From Cliona cf. orientalis (lineage: Eukaryota > Porifera > Demospongiae > Clionaida > Clionaidae): a stretch of 64,000 nt of DNA. The notes below the pieces were generated by a model. It was not told where the DNA came from. It made no database searches and was given only the letters and a program-made list of their open reading frames with translations. The stretch is from contig OZ005699.1 in assembly GCA_963930775.1 (NCBI GenBank), positions 6,903,501 through 6,967,500 of the forward strand. Direction: 5' to 3'. A program made the translations under genes and the position numbers. How positions within the stretch are numbered: the stretch's first letter is position 1; the number at the start of each line of letters is the position of its first letter. This document shows positions 32,622 to 45,189 of this stretch, piece by piece.

Positions 32622-35600
32622 TTACTGTTCGTCGCTATCAGATTCTGTGCCTTTTTTCTTACACTCAAACCACGAGGAGAGATCAGCGAGTTCAAAGGGC
32701 GCATCGGACCATTTGCGAATCGCTCGTGGTTGGCCATCACTCTCAAAAATAAACTGTTTGCATTTGAGAACTGGGAACTCCTTTCCTTTCGCTGGCCAGG
32801 TAGCCATGATCCCCCACTCAGAATCACATACAGCACAGTGTATCTTGTGGGTCTGTGCCATCTGCTCTGTCAGCTGACGAGGCGTTTTGTGAGGTTTCTT
32901 TTTAATCTTCTCTTTGAAACTCTCATCCGGAACAGCGTGGTGGAACGTCCCATCGATTAGGTACACGTCTGATCCAACACATGCAGGAGTTTTGCAATTC
33001 TTGCACATCATTCGGAAACTGCCGGCCTTGTGCTGAGGAGAAATCTGTTTGCGAACAATAATCTTCTGTTGGTGATGGGCAAGTATTGCCCTCTGTCGCC
33101 TTTCAATCTCCTGGATAAGAAGTTGGCCCTTAGGAAACCATTGCATACATTCCTCTACAAGCCGAAGTAGTTCGTCATTTTTAAACTCCTGCAGCTTCTT
33201 CTTGGAAGTGCTGGCAAGAATGGTAAATCCCTCACTCTGCTCTGCCCTAGCCCTTCCCTGAGTCTGCATCTTGGCAATTTCATTGGAAACGTGCTGGAAG
33301 CGTATGACTAAGTTGCACGCTGGGACATCCAGACCCTCCTCGGCTACAGAAGTGGCAATAAGAAGATTGCAGCGACTCTCTCGAAAGCTGGTCATAACTT
33401 CATTCTGCTCTACTTGAGTCATTCCAGTACCAGTCTCCCTGGTGTGACCTGTGATAAGGCGTGGTTTGATGGCATATTGCTGTGATTCGGGTAGATTTTC
33501 TATCCACTTGCAGATCGACAAGGCATGGTTTCTTGTTCGAACAAAGATGATTCCTTTTGAACTTGGATTGCTTGAAAACGCAATGACAAGTTTCTCCTTT
33601 GCTGCATTCAGAAGCGGGTTTTCAATTGGTTCTAGTGTCCTCAATGTGGTCAGCAACTGGTGAAGGCCTACCTTCAGAGAAATCTCTTTGGGAGTTGCTT
33701 GACTATCATCAGCAGGCAAGCCCGTATACTCTGCCAGGATGCTAATAGCATCATCACGTGTCAGATCCATGTACATGTTGAGCGCCTTCGAGTAGCGTCT
33801 CAACAGACGCAAGGTGCTGATCTGATCTCGGTATTCCGGCTTAAGGCTGATCTCAAGCTGCTGCTTCAACTGCTGCACTATCGTTTCATACTCCCGTGAC
33901 CACTTTGGAAAAGAGCACTTCAAATTGGGTACGGTTTGCTCGTACTTCCTCATTTCGTGGACAATGGTTTGGATGAAAGGCTCAGTTTCACTGCGGCTTG
34001 GAGGGATTTCGAGTGTGAAAGATGGCTTATTGGTATTGCAGTGGAGCTCTTCTTGGTGTTCTTCGACCATTTTCATGCCAGATGTGGCGTCCATCAGTGC
34101 ACAGAGATTGATTAGATTATTTATCTTTTCTTCGAGGTATGGATTATCCCCTGCTCCTGGTGAAGCAGTTAGACCCATTATCTGAGGCACCTTCAATGGA
34201 TCAGCCACCTTATCTTTGAGATACCTCAGCATGATGTTAGCTTGAGGAGAGCTGTTCTTGGTGTGATGACACTCATCTATCACGATGAGACTAATCATAT
34301 CAAAGGTCACCTTTCCTCCCTTGATGGCATCTAGAATCTTTCCTGCCGTACAGACGATGATATCATGGTGGGGGAGGAGATCAAAAATGGCCGGACCACC
34401 GTCATCTATGCTGCAGTCAACATGAGCTCCTGGGATGAATTTCTTTAGCTCTATCTTTTGCTGCTCAGCTAGGGGTTTGGTGTTGACGATGAACACCACC
34501 TTAGGTTTTTTGTCCGCATGCTGATTTTTCTGTAGATGGTTGGATATGACTAATGCAGCGACAAGGGTCTTGCCACTTCCCATGGGAGCTACCACGATGT
34601 AATTTTCACCATTGATTCCAGGTTTGGCAAGCTCCTTCTGGTACTCACGGATTTGCTTTCCTGGACCCAATTTCAGTGTGTAATCAAACGAAACAGGAAT
34701 GGACTCGGTCTCCGATATTTCAATGTCGTGTGATCCTTCTAGCTCACATGAATCTTGTGGTTCCAGTGAATCTTTTTCTGACTTGCCTGTTGGTGAGGGC
34801 TCTTTATCAGTGGTAGTGAGAGAGATTGTATCTACACTACTTGGTGTGGCATCATTGCTAGGACTGATAGTAGTCTCATCTGCAGCTTGGAGACTTGAAG
34901 TGGAATCGACAGAATTCTCATAAACTGAACTTGTCCCATCGCTTTGTAGAGCTAGTATCTTGTTGTCAAGTGGTTGGACAGAAGCAATAATCGGAGAACT
35001 CTCATTGGTCGAGGGTAATTGAGAGGTGGAGGTGGTAGGTTGACTAGGATTTGCTGAGTCAGATAATGCTGCATAGGTGGGATAGAGGTGTGTGTACTAT
35101 TATAGCTAGTGCATACATAACACATATGGATAAAGGGACACACCCCCAGTAATTTATATTGTATACTCACATAACAAAATTCATGGCTTCACTGGTACTA
35201 GGAATGATTATGCTACTCTACAGGAATGGTCAGTCTCAGGGAAATTTTGAGTCCCATACTATTTCAGATAAAACATTAGTCAGCTCTTTGTGCAGGGGTA
35301 TTTCTGGTTATCCCACCCTTTGGCTTTCATATTGTTCCTAAGAGAGTGCTGACAATAATAATGGCTAATTACCTCTCACAAATAAACAGTAAATCTTCTA
35401 TTAAATTTTTAGTATATTTCTGGCACAAGGAGCCGTTCTCAACACAAATTAGGGTAATGGGTTAGTGGTTGTTATGGTCATGCTATAAATCATAAATTAG
35501 CTACATGTATGTATTCACCAGCATGATAATACTGCAATTAGCCAGGGGAATTCCCTGGAAGTCCCCCCCCCCCTGCCAAGCAGTAAACAATGAGGATGGG

Positions 35601-37175
35601 ATCTCAGGTACACTAAGGCATGGAAGTACAATTTCGCGTACATCGGCCGTTTCCGCTCATGAATATCATTTGCATCTAATTAGCATATCATTAACGAGCA
35701 TGCACGTGCTCGCTCTCCATATGTTTTGTATTGAGCGTTGAGGCAGCTAGCAGCCAAGAAGCTACTGATCGATTTCCGGAGCAGAAGACGATAGATTATG
35801 GCTGTAGAAAGCGACTCATCAGAATGTTAGATGCCTCTGCTTCTTAGATTCATCTGGGAGAAGTGGATCTGATCGCCTATAGGTGAGTGGAAACAAGAAA
35901 TACATGAACTAGCAGTGGATTTTGGTGCTTGTTGAGCACACAAGTCGACACCTCACTCAAGAACAAGCCTTTTATCCATCCTCCTAGATAGTTTGAGATA
36001 CTCTAGCATCTATTTAACTACCTTACGAAGTTAGGAGAGAAACTAAGGTCATCTTCTGCTCCGGAATTCGCGATTTTTGTTTATAAATATCGTGTGCTGT
36101 TTTTGGCTGCCACGCCCACAGAACTGGTTGCTATGGTAACCAATTTGGTCTTAAATTAGATTAAGGTACCAACAATCAAAGAACCAAGTGTGATATACAC
36201 ATCTCAAAGACTTTTCCAAATAAAGTGAGTTTAGTATCACCATATTTTTGACACAAAATTGCATGTCCCATGCCTTAATGCACCTGAGATATCATGATTC
36301 ATAATACATATACCAGCCATAGTTGATCAATAGCAACTCGTGCCAAAACACGACTTTGTACATAATACTGTACTAGTCTCATCATTGCCAGCTGCATACA
36401 CCTATGGGAGAGGGTAATTTACTGAATATGAGAATGCAACATGTGCAAATGCTGCCATGGTGCATACTATATTATAGTGGGTAACTTTGGTGTTGGTGAA
36501 GTTTCCTGCTATACAGTATGCCCAACTATCATCTCAATAGATGCATATAATATTATGATGTTTAACGCACAACTTTGCACCCATACATGACTATGGTAAC
36601 ACAACTGCAATAGACTGGATTCACCCTGTAGGGGACATTGGAACAACTCCGTGTAGGTGTATACGTATTATAGTGGTATAAAGGACTGACAATGCAAGAC
36701 TAGTACACATACCAGTTGTGTTTACATAAGTAATTCAATCTACATGTAGCATACCGGAAACAATCAGCTGAGCCTCAATTTGAGCAGCAACAGGCTCCAG
36801 TCCCTCCATGGTCTTGATGGCCTCGATGAGCACAGACCAGGTCACTGGCTGTTCTGACAGTGCGGAGCGTAGCCACAGCTTCATGGTATCATGAAAGCAC
36901 ATACTGCTGTCACCGCTCCGGCTCGCTCGGATTTCGTCCAGCCGTTTTCCATCGTCTTCATCGGCCAGACCCAGCGCCGTGCCTAACTCCTCCCATCTCT
37001 TCATCAAATGCGGCTTCACGAGACGCTGCAGCTCGCTTGGTTTCGGCTTTGACTCAAGACCTGCATGAATGAATGTGTAAATAAATCGAACTATGATGGT
37101 AAGCGATGTTTTTGTCGCGTATTTGTAGCCACCCACGCATCAATTTTAATCGAACATACTTTCCATGAGGCTCAT
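32622..37175 (-). CDS. RIG-I-like helicase A with N-terminal Death domain
   Basis: Three exons: 37160-37175 (ATG plus five codons), 36755-37060 and 32622-35068, giving about 922 residues. Both introns are phase 1 and GT-AG. Exon 2 encodes a Death domain (LQRLVKPHLMKRWEELGTAL...). A Ser/Thr-rich linker of about 130 residues follows. The helicase has motif I APMGSGKT (about 268-275), motif II DECH (about 372-375), LTASPG, an insert domain, motif V SVAEEGLDVP and motif VI QTQGRARA. The last ~120 residues are a RIG-I-type C-terminal domain with paired CxxC (CKNC and CAVC), which in RIG-I bind zinc and the 5' end of RNA. It is therefore a presumed cytosolic sensor of foreign double-stranded RNA. 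Met replaces the usual Thr in motif I. Gene B (53.2 kb) is the close paralog, in the opposite orientation. I have not assigned it to RIG-I versus MDA5. Confidence 0.9.
35069..36754 (-). other. Intron 2 of RIG-I-like A
   Basis: The intron separates the Death exon from the linker/helicase exon. It contains a 686-bp element at 35603-36288 and otherwise AT-rich DNA. Donor G|GTATGC and acceptor ATGCAG fit, and both are phase 1. Confidence 0.7.
35603..36288. mobile_element. MITE-like element in RIG-I-like A intron
   Basis: The ends 'ctcaggtacactaaggcatg' and 'catgccttaatgcacctgag' are inverted. The first ~290 bp are repeated in inverse orientation at 38855-39135 (phrases 'gtttccgctca.aaatatcat' and 'gaggcagctagcag'). 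No transposase is seen. Confidence 0.7.
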
Positions 37176-37958
37176 ATTAATGGATTTTCAAAGAAATATA
37201 ATAAGTCGATTAATTAAACCATTATCTTTCAGATGGACTGGAAACGCACACGCCGCCCTATTACAAAGTACACATTTCCATTTCTACCATCCTCGTTAAG
37301 GGTAAAAATATCGCGAGCGGTAAGAAGCTACAAAGGCTGCTTGGAAACACCAATGGTGGTCGACCTGCATGACAACAGCTAGAGTCAGCGTCTGCGAGGG
37401 CATCTACAGTAAACCATAGTTGTAGTATAATGTGCTGAAAGCCATTTTTGTGGTGAGTGTGCTTCTAAGTGCACTCTATGAGTGAAAATGCTCAGTATAG
37501 CTGTGTTTCACATCCTGTCAACACTTTGTGCTGGATTAGCTCATAAAGTAAAGCTCTCACGAGGTTCTATACAGCCCCAATCTTGCTTTACTGGATAAGC
37601 AGTATTCTTTTGAGCTGGAAGGTACTTTAGGAGCACAAGACTCCCGAAGTGTAAAATTAACTTGACGGAGATAGACACTTTTTGTGCTAGGTAATCTCAC
37701 AAACTAAAACAGATATGAACATTATTCAAATGCCAAAAGTAAGTTTACTCATGAATTGCTTCACTGGGTAAACAACATTTGGCGCGCTAACATTATGTAA
37801 GAGTTTTCTGCGAGCCTTCATAGAAGTACTAGATGGCCATATTGACTGTCTTGGCACCCTAGTAAGAGGTCGTCAATGCAAGCAAAACTGGAGCACTTTC
37901 CAACACTGCGCGTGCGCGATAGTCCACTAGTGACTTCAGGGAAATCCAAGACTTGCAA

Positions 37959-38356
37959 ATGGCTGTTCCTCTGTTAGATAAATTCGTGGTCAGAAATGCA
38001 ATCAAGGGCAAGCTAGATGTCGCTATTCGGCTGGGAGTCACTGTATTGCCTGAATGGCATGTCAGCCCGTCAGAATTCGCGTGTGCATATGCTCTCGACC
38101 CAACTGGATTTATGTGGGCGTGCTAAATGGAAAAATCATTAGCCTCATCAACTGTGTCAAGTATCCGGGCCACTCTGCCTTCATATCTACGTTTTTGGTC
38201 AAGGAAGAATACAGAGGAAAGGGCTATGGCAGGCAAACTTGGGACACTGCTTGGAAATCTCTCAACAAGAGCATCAGTTTAGGTCTGGGCGCTGTCACTG
38301 ACATATGGTTCCAAAGTATGAGATTTTTGGATTTTGTTCATTCTGGAATACCTTGG
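37959..38356 (+). pseudogene. GNAT acetyltransferase-like pseudogene
   Basis: An ATG at 37959 opens a frame (MAVPLLDKFVVRNA...) that continues to DPTGF. A one-base loss then shifts to the frame VLNGKIISLINCVKYPGHSA...EEYRGKGYG. A two-base gain near 38305 shifts again to MVPKYEIFGFCSFWNTLV. 'EYRGKGYG' is the acetyl-CoA-binding motif A of GNAT N-acetyltransferases. There are no introns in the copied region. The C-terminal end is replaced by a RIG-I-like gene fragment at about 38357. It is non-functional. Confidence 0.75.
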
Positions 38357-38645
38357 TAGTTGTGTTGGCTCTCTCGGATTTTGTCCAGCTGTTTTCCATC
38401 GTCTTCGTCGGCCAGACCCAGTGCCATGCCTAACTCCTCCCACCTCTTTGCCAAGTGCAGCTTCACGAGATGCTGCAGCTCGCTTGGTTTCGGCTTTGAC
38501 TCAAGACCTGCATGACCTGCATGAATGAATGTGCAAATAAAATCTAACTATGATGCCACTACACAGTGCATTACAGTACGCAATGTTTTGTTGTGTTTAC
38601 AGGCTCCCATACATCGATTTAGTTTACCTTCCATGAGGCTCATAG
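38357..38645 (-). pseudogene. Truncated 5' end of a RIG-I-like gene (Death exon)
   Basis: The minus-strand sequence copies the start of RIG-I-like gene A. The micro-exon ATG AGC CTC ATG GAA G is at 38630-38645 with a GT donor. The first half of the Death exon is at 38357-38507 (GLESKPKPSELQHLVKLHLA). It ends abruptly at 38357 where GNAT-like sequence begins. The upstream flank also matches that of gene A, so this was a tandem duplication truncated later. It could still provide a promoter. Confidence 0.8.
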
Positions 38646-38779
38646 TGTATTTTTGAAGAAATATTATAAGTCAATTAAATAAACAAACGATGGATACTCA
38701 GGTAAGATAGCTCCATTCTGTGGGTTGTTTTATAGATGCAGATTGGGCGCAGCTGGGCTCCGCCCCAAAGCTACTGACT

Positions 38780-39480
38780 CAGTGATTTGTTAAGAGGTCG
38801 TCACATCTGGAGCAGCTCAACAAGCCTCAAAATCTATTAGTTCTTGTTATTGCTATAAGCGATCTAATCCACTTCTCCCAGACGAATCTATCAAGCATAA
38901 TATTCTGATGAGTCACTTCTTACGGCCATAAACAATTGTCTTCTCTTATGGAAATCTATCAGTATCTTCTCGACTGCTAGCTGCCTCATTGCTCAATACA
39001 AAGCATACGGAGAGCGATCACATGTATGCACGTTAATGATATTATGCTAATGAGATGTAAATGATATTTGTGAGCGGAAACAGCCAATATAATAATATTA
39101 TATGAAATTATACTCCCATGCCTTAGTGTACCTAAATATTTATACATGTCATACTACCACTAGTTGGGAAAAAGCCAAGAAGCTTAGAATCAGCAAATGG
39201 CACCAAACTGACAAACAAAGCGTTTTCGACGAAATCCACACAAATCATGTGTTTAGAATGCCATAAGGAACCTTCCAGCACCGCACTTTGGACTCGCAAA
39301 TGAGGTATGTATAGCCCCTAGCTTGGTAATAAACAGATACACACACACACATAGAATAACGCCAGTAACCACAATTATCCCTCCGGCACATGTGTTGAGG
39401 GTTAAATAGAGCAATGAAGTAGAATAAGATTATCTGTGTGTATACCTGCTGTGCTATGACGCCCCGCTTCACCACTCAGT
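38780..39480. repeat. Repeat debris between pseudogene and Death gene
   Basis: 38855-39135 is an inverted copy of the first part of the 35603-36288 element. 39215-39405 is a copy of the 'aacaaagcgttttcgacga..atccacac' repeat ending in 'gttgagggttaa', also found at 43.2, 44.2 and 61.9 kb. No gene is seen. Confidence 0.55.
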
Positions 39481-39555
39481 GTGTGTTTTCTTTCCTACAG
39501 TTTAGTATACAGTGATTGTCATAATATTGATTAGGCTAGAGACTAAGTGTGAATT

Positions 39556-42500
39556 TTAATCACTTACTTCAAAGATCAAATGGATATCTCCACATGAGAG
39601 CCTCAGTACGGATGTTGCTCTGAACTGGTCTTGCTGCTCTTTAGTCAATGACTTCCTGAAAATTTGTTGAGATATGTGCCTTGGGATGCTGAAGGTGATC
39701 TCCACACATCCCTCTTGAATTCCTATGATCAACAATACAGAAGGCTTAATCCCTAGGATTTCACATATTCTGAATTCCAAATCAGTTATTGCTGTCCAAG
39801 TGGGGTTTTCCTTATCCAGTTTAATCAGCATTTTGTCTCGCATTACATCGATAGAGCTTGATGACATAAGCTCCTCTGGTACTTCCGATACTTTCCGTTT
39901 GTTGAAAAATGTTTCTAACTGTTTTTGATACTCTTTCACTATTGCTTGATCCGATTCATCTCCAAAGTGATCCACAATACTATAGAAGATTTCGCACTTC
40001 AGAAAGCTCCAATATTTTCGCAGAACTTGAAATACTTGGTCGACAGAGGCAACAGAATTTAATTTTTCTTGATCAGCATCAGAAAAAAGGGACGTCGGTT
40101 CGCAATTGTGATTCTCATAAATATCCTCATAATCTGAAAGAACATGGGCCACGATTTTCTGAGGAGAAACTCTCTTGCTTACTGATTCTCGAACTTCAAA
40201 TTGCAATGTAATGAACTTTTTCTTAAGTTCCATAAGATCCTGCTTGATTAAGAATTGAAGATCTTTTATCTTGTCGCTGTGTAACACGGATTGTGATTTT
40301 GCAGACAATCCATTACTGACAACCTCTGTATGCAAGCCAGGAGAATACTAAGTAAATTTAGGACTGGTATAATGGTGCCATCCAAAAATTAATTTTATGA
40401 GGCCTCAGCGAGAAGATTTAATGTATCATACTGGTATTAATCAAATTCAACGTAAAATTAGCATTTTACGAATTCTAAGAACGTGTATTAATATAATTAT
40501 GGAGTGATTGACGACCTTATTTACCAGAAACATGCACATTTTTCAAATTGAAATTATTCTTTTCTATACATGTACGTTATATTAGATCAAGTACGGTATG
40601 ATTGTATTAGACATTTGCCACTACTGTGTAAGCATCTGAATCAATAACTAGCAGGCAAATAGTTTTTTAATATGCATGCACATGTACATTTAACTAATGT
40701 AACAGTTGTAGACAGCACTATACTATTGAATTTACATCTATAGATTATCAATGGGATAGTCCCAATAGGCACTGCGGTGTATGGTGGCTTCAACCTTTGA
40801 AGCCACATGAGCCACTACACCATGACCATACAGCCACTATATGTAACAGTACCAGTTGTTAAGCTTTTTAATTACCTTGCATGCATGCGCAAGAGGTAAA
40901 ACAATAGGTTTGTCTGTCATCTGTTGTCTGCACAAAAATCACTGATCTGGAGATCTAAGTATCTGAGCGATTCGTAAGTACAGCATATCTGTCGATATCA
41001 TTGAAAAACTGGCTTCATTGTGCTTCAAATTGTTTAGTAAGGCCCCATGAACGTCGTAAATACTTCATTTTGTTGACCACACCTATCAATATTACCCACC
41101 ATGTGCTTTCTGCTCATGCATACATCCTGGCAGATTATGCAGGCAAAGGTCGTCAACAGGCTCAAGCATGCTGCTGTAGCTAGCTTGCATGGTATGGAGC
41201 TCTCTGACATTGTCGATTCAACGCTGCAGCACGCAGGGTATGTGCTCTATAGAGCCCTATAGTTTTAATTCGAGGTGACACCATGCAAAGTAGCAATGGC
41301 AGTACTACAGGTCACTAAATTTGAGGGGGTAGGGTTTCACTGTACACTTCCAAGCTAGCTTTAGTAGATACATCAGATTTTATATTATATACTAACCAGT
41401 TTGCGTGGATATGCTCATATAGGGATCACCTTGTTCTTTGCCCTACATAAAATAAAGTATGTAAATATGCACTGGGATCACATAAATGCTACTTACATGT
41501 AACTTATGTTTTGATATTCCATTAGCTGTTGGCTTAGACACAGATCGAGTTTGAAAATGAGATTGGTCGTGAGCTTGTTCACCTGAGTACGTACGTATAG
41601 CATGCCATACATTTAAGTACAATACAGTCCAACCTTGATTATCCGAACTCTTGATTATCCAAACTCGAGATGCAAAGAAAATGCAGGGTCAAAGTACACA
41701 CCATGACCACATGACCGGCTTGTGCATGTGCAGTAAACCTACGTCGCGTAGTTGCCACGCGAGAACCAGCTACTGCGCTGCTATCAAATCTAGTTTTAAC
41801 GCTCAAAGAAGTAAAAGAAAAGCAAGGCAAGCATCCTATCAATCGAAGATGGGATTAAAATCGTCAAAATGCTCGATAAATCTGTCATATAATACATTTT
41901 TGCATGCATGAGTGAGCTCGTGGGTGTGGCTTAGGCGTGATCAACATTATCCAAACTTCTTGCTGATCCGAACGATTTGAAATTTGCCCTTGGCCAAAGG
42001 GGTTCAGATAATCAAGGTTGGACTGTAATCATATGCATACTCATCTTCAGATCCCATCAATGGTGTATAAACACACTTAATTAGAGGTAGCTCTATTCAG
42101 GGGAAGCAAAGAAACTTCAAAAGTGATTTAGAGCATGTTAGAGTTACCAAGTCTTGCAAAATTAAATGCACATGACAGCTAGCAATAATAATAAGTCTTA
42201 GCTTATTTTGGTGATTCTTTTACTTGCTTTACCAATGTAAGTTTATAAATACCGTATACTACTACAGCTCTCTAGAGCCCAAAACCCTTGCATGGCATTT
42301 GTTACACTAGCCTCGTACCCAGGCCCTTATAGAGGAGGAGAAAGGGCCTGGTACACACTGCATGCATGTGCATGCGCCGGAGGACCCCAGAAAAATGTGG
42401 GGTAATCGGATACTATCGTATATACTCTCTGATTATCGTCCATAGAACAATACCTCATGCAGAACCCGCAAACGATCACTATGGTAATGCAACCGGTCGC

Positions 42501-45016
42501 TATGGAGACCCCGCACATGAGCGTGCAGTGTGTACCAGGCCCTTTCTCCTCCTCCTCTTAAAGGGCCTGGGAACGAGGCTATTGTTGCACAAGCTGGCAA
42601 CGATAACTAGCTATATTGATTTCCTGAGTACCCACATGCTTCTCAACCTCAAATTAATGAATTTGAGGGGTGTTGTACCAATTTGGGGGTAGAGGCATCA
42701 ATTCCTTATCTCATCTCTGGTCTGGTGACTAGACTATCCTGTGTATGCTCGTGTTTGTGCTTTTCTGGTAAGCTATCTTTCACTAGTCTCAATGCCATCT
42801 CATCTGCTGATTCTGATGCTCTCTGTTGCTGCACTGCTATTGCTATTCTAGTGGAATAAACTGGAAGATTTGTTAAGAATGAACACACACACAAGCTTCC
42901 TCACCAGCTGCTGGGAAGACTTTCAACTGAAAATCAGCTAGCCAGACTTCAGGCACGTGCTTTTATAGAGTGCAGTACAATGTATGCTGTAGTAAGATTT
43001 GCGTGTGAATAGAGACGAGTGCATTGGGTGTGGCTTGCAGGAAAATCAAAAAGCTAAGCAGTTACTTCACTGACCATTGGCAGGCAGGCAGTTACTGTAG
43101 CTTTACAAGAGTTATAGCTGGAACTACTTGTTTTGTATCTTGAAAGAAGTCTACTGTTGTTCATTCTGTTCATCCAAAAGCTACCAGGGTGCATGGAAGA
43201 ATGGATCTATGGTGGAAGGTAGTAGTCCTGAGCAAATGTCGCCAGAACTGGAGAACAAAGCGCTTTTAGCAAAATCCACACAATACATGTATCTGAAACA
43301 CCATCAAGAATCTTATAACACCATGCTTGAGACTCGTAAACAAGGTATGTACCAGACAGACAGATAGACACACACACAGAGAGAACGATTGCCATAACCC
43401 TGTGGTGCATGCATGCACCGAGGGTTAATTATACTTGAATGTAAGGCTTCTATTTTCTTCCTGGCTCTTGAGACTCGGTTTTAAAACGAAACAGGCGTTT
43501 ATTTATATGCAGTACTGTACTGACTCTTGGCCGCATGGCACACGCAGTGCCACGCGGTATATAATAAATCGGTATAATAATACAGCAGCCTCTTTAGTAC
43601 CTCCTCTATAGCCTTTATCTTGCAGAAATGCGTTTCGTTTCTGGGCCATTGTGTTGATAAAGCATTTGCAGAAGGTCTGCACTTGTTTACGCATACAATC
43701 GCACGAGTGTGACTACTACGATCGATATCACACCCCCAGTCAATAGCTAGCGAGATAGGTGCCATGCCCCCTCAGAGGCACCCAGTGTTTATTTTCTTGA
43801 GACACTGGTGAACCCCCGGCTTCTAAACAAGACTGGCTTTAATTAAATTTTGAGGGAGGCTTCAATCTTCTGTTCAAGCATACACAGTATTATTGTCAAG
43901 TGTGTGGAACGTATATGGTGCACATGTATCAGCGTGAATCATACGTTCACAAGGAACTATAAACACTCTCATCAAAAATATGGATACAACTGACTTTCAT
44001 TAACCCTTACTACACATGTGCGAGGGTTACGGTAGTCATTCTGTGTGTGAGTGAGTGAGTGAGTGAGTGAGTGATCGCGTGTGTCTCTTACTGCGCTAGC
44101 TGCTACATACCTGTTCTATACGTTGAAAAAAAAAAGATGCCACTAGGCTTTTCGTGGTAGATACAATGTATGCATTGTGTGCCATGGATTTCGTTGAAAA
44201 TGCTTTGTTCAAAAGTTCTGGCGACATTTTCTGACCACCACGGCCTTCTTCGCTTCTTGTCGAGCTCTCGCTCAATGAAAGAGTCAGTAGCCGCTTTATT
44301 TCAAGAAGATTAGTATGTAGCTCAAATGATAGTTCTTGTAACTCAACTGACTCATCACTAGTCAAAGTACGCTATCAACTATGCTTCTTGGCTTTATTTT
44401 GCACTAGATCTGCTGATCTGACATGCACGTGGTACTATTACGTAATACCGTGCAATCAGTAATGCATTCTTGTGGACATAGTTACTACTGCTACATGTAT
44501 ACAAGTTCATCTCCTTTGACTGAAGCATCGAAACTCGAACTTTTCACATAATATTATAACAGCAACAGAGTGTTTCAGGCTTAGCTTGTAAATTTGCAAC
44601 ATGTAGCTAGACTAGTCACTATCGCAATAAATCTCACAGCGCCGAGGGTTTAATTTAGCACCAATGGTATTCATTCATCAGATGCTTACCATTAACACTC
44701 ATGGTGGCTACAGATAATGTCAATGAATTCAGTGGAACTCTGCAATATTTAGACCTCAGCTCAACGATAAGATTTCCATGACATCCAATCCGTTCTAGAG
44801 CTTCAATTATCTTCTCCCATGATGCTTCCTCATTATTCAGCCAGTAGGCAAGTGTTGCATTCAACTTCCTGGGAGTATCGTGACACTCTTCATCGATTTT
44901 TTTGAGCGCTTGTTGTGGTACATGTAATTGGGTTCCCAGCTGGTGCCAGTCCACTCCACGCAGGACAACCACTAAATCACACAATGCTGGTGCACCACAC
45001 AATGTTGGTTGAATCC
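39556..45016 (-). CDS. Death-domain protein with sponge-type C-terminal domain
   Basis: Two supported minus-strand exons: 44690-45016 and 39556-40325. Both begin in phase 1 and the first ends in phase 1, so they join cleanly. The first encodes a Death domain (LVVVLRGVDWHQLGTQLHVP, ATLAYWLNNEEASWEKIIEA). The second encodes a domain of about 250 residues (LKKKFITLQFEVRESV...YWSFLKCEIFYSIVDHFG...VEITFSIPRH...LSCGDIHLIFE). I know this domain as a recurrent but uncharacterised module of sponge proteins, often with Death or NACHT domains. The final GAA|GTAAGT could also be a donor to an unseen further exon. The 5' exon with the start codon is not identified. It is presumably a cytosolic signalling adaptor. 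Confidence 0.65.
41625..42025. mobile_element. pogo/Tigger-like non-autonomous transposon
   Basis: The ends CAGTCCAACCTTGATTATCC and the inverted copy ending ggttggactg are flanked by TA on both sides, the pattern of pogo/Tigger mariner relatives. Inside, a broken frame reads 'VLTLKEVKEKQGKHP', like the start of the Tigger DNA-binding domain. It lies in the intron of the Death gene at 39.6-45.0 kb. Confidence 0.75.
42308..42581. mobile_element. Mutator-like MITE
   Basis: The ends TAGCCTCGTACCCAGGCCC and its inverse are followed inward by 'agaaagggcctgg..acac'. The flanks are ttgttacac (42299-42307) and ttgttgcac (42582-42590), a 9-bp duplication with one mismatch. Confidence 0.8.
42706..42860 (-). 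CDS. Candidate extra exon of the Death gene
   Basis: After a good acceptor (cttccag at 42861), 155 bases open in phase 1 encode VYSTRIAIAVQQQRASESAD... and end in a stop at 42706. It would join the Death exon at 44690 in frame and make a short isoform. Codon use looks protein-like, but no homolog is recognised. It may be spurious. Confidence 0.3.
43128..43430 (+). repeat. Dispersed repeat copy with 'ccgagggtta' end
   Basis: The phrases 'ctggagaacaaagcgctttt' and 'caaaatccacac' and the terminal 'gcaccgagggttaatt' link it to the elements at 44001-44652 and 61727-62300, in inverted orientation. The open frame across it is a property of the repeat. Confidence 0.55.
44001..44652. mobile_element. 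DNA element with 'taaccct/agggtta' ends, copy 1
   Basis: The left end 'taacccttactac.catgtgcgagggttacggtag' and the right end 'cagcgccgagggttta' bracket about 650 bp. This is closely similar to 61727-62300 in the same orientation. Both contain a 'gtgagtgagtgag' run and a minus-strand frame with 'SEEGRGGQKMSPELLNKAFS'. It ends 37 bp from the donor of the Death exon. Confidence 0.7.
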
Positions 45017-45189
45017 CTTATAAGTAATAATATAAAATAAAAATAAATGTTTGATGATGACTCGGGAGTAGCTAGCTAGGTGGATAGCTGCAACCATGCA
45101 GGCATGCAGCCTGGATCATAGCTTCCAGAAAGAATGATAATTATTCATAATAATTATAAAAATGGATAATGCTTGCTAAATTTTATCAT

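Noticed and set aside
32647-34185. Plus-strand ORFs across RIG-I-like gene A
   Set aside because: They are antisense to a conserved helicase coding exon and show no domain.
43499-43765. Minus-strand 88-codon ORF
   Set aside because: No domain, splice signal or paralog was seen. It lies in an interval rich in repeats.
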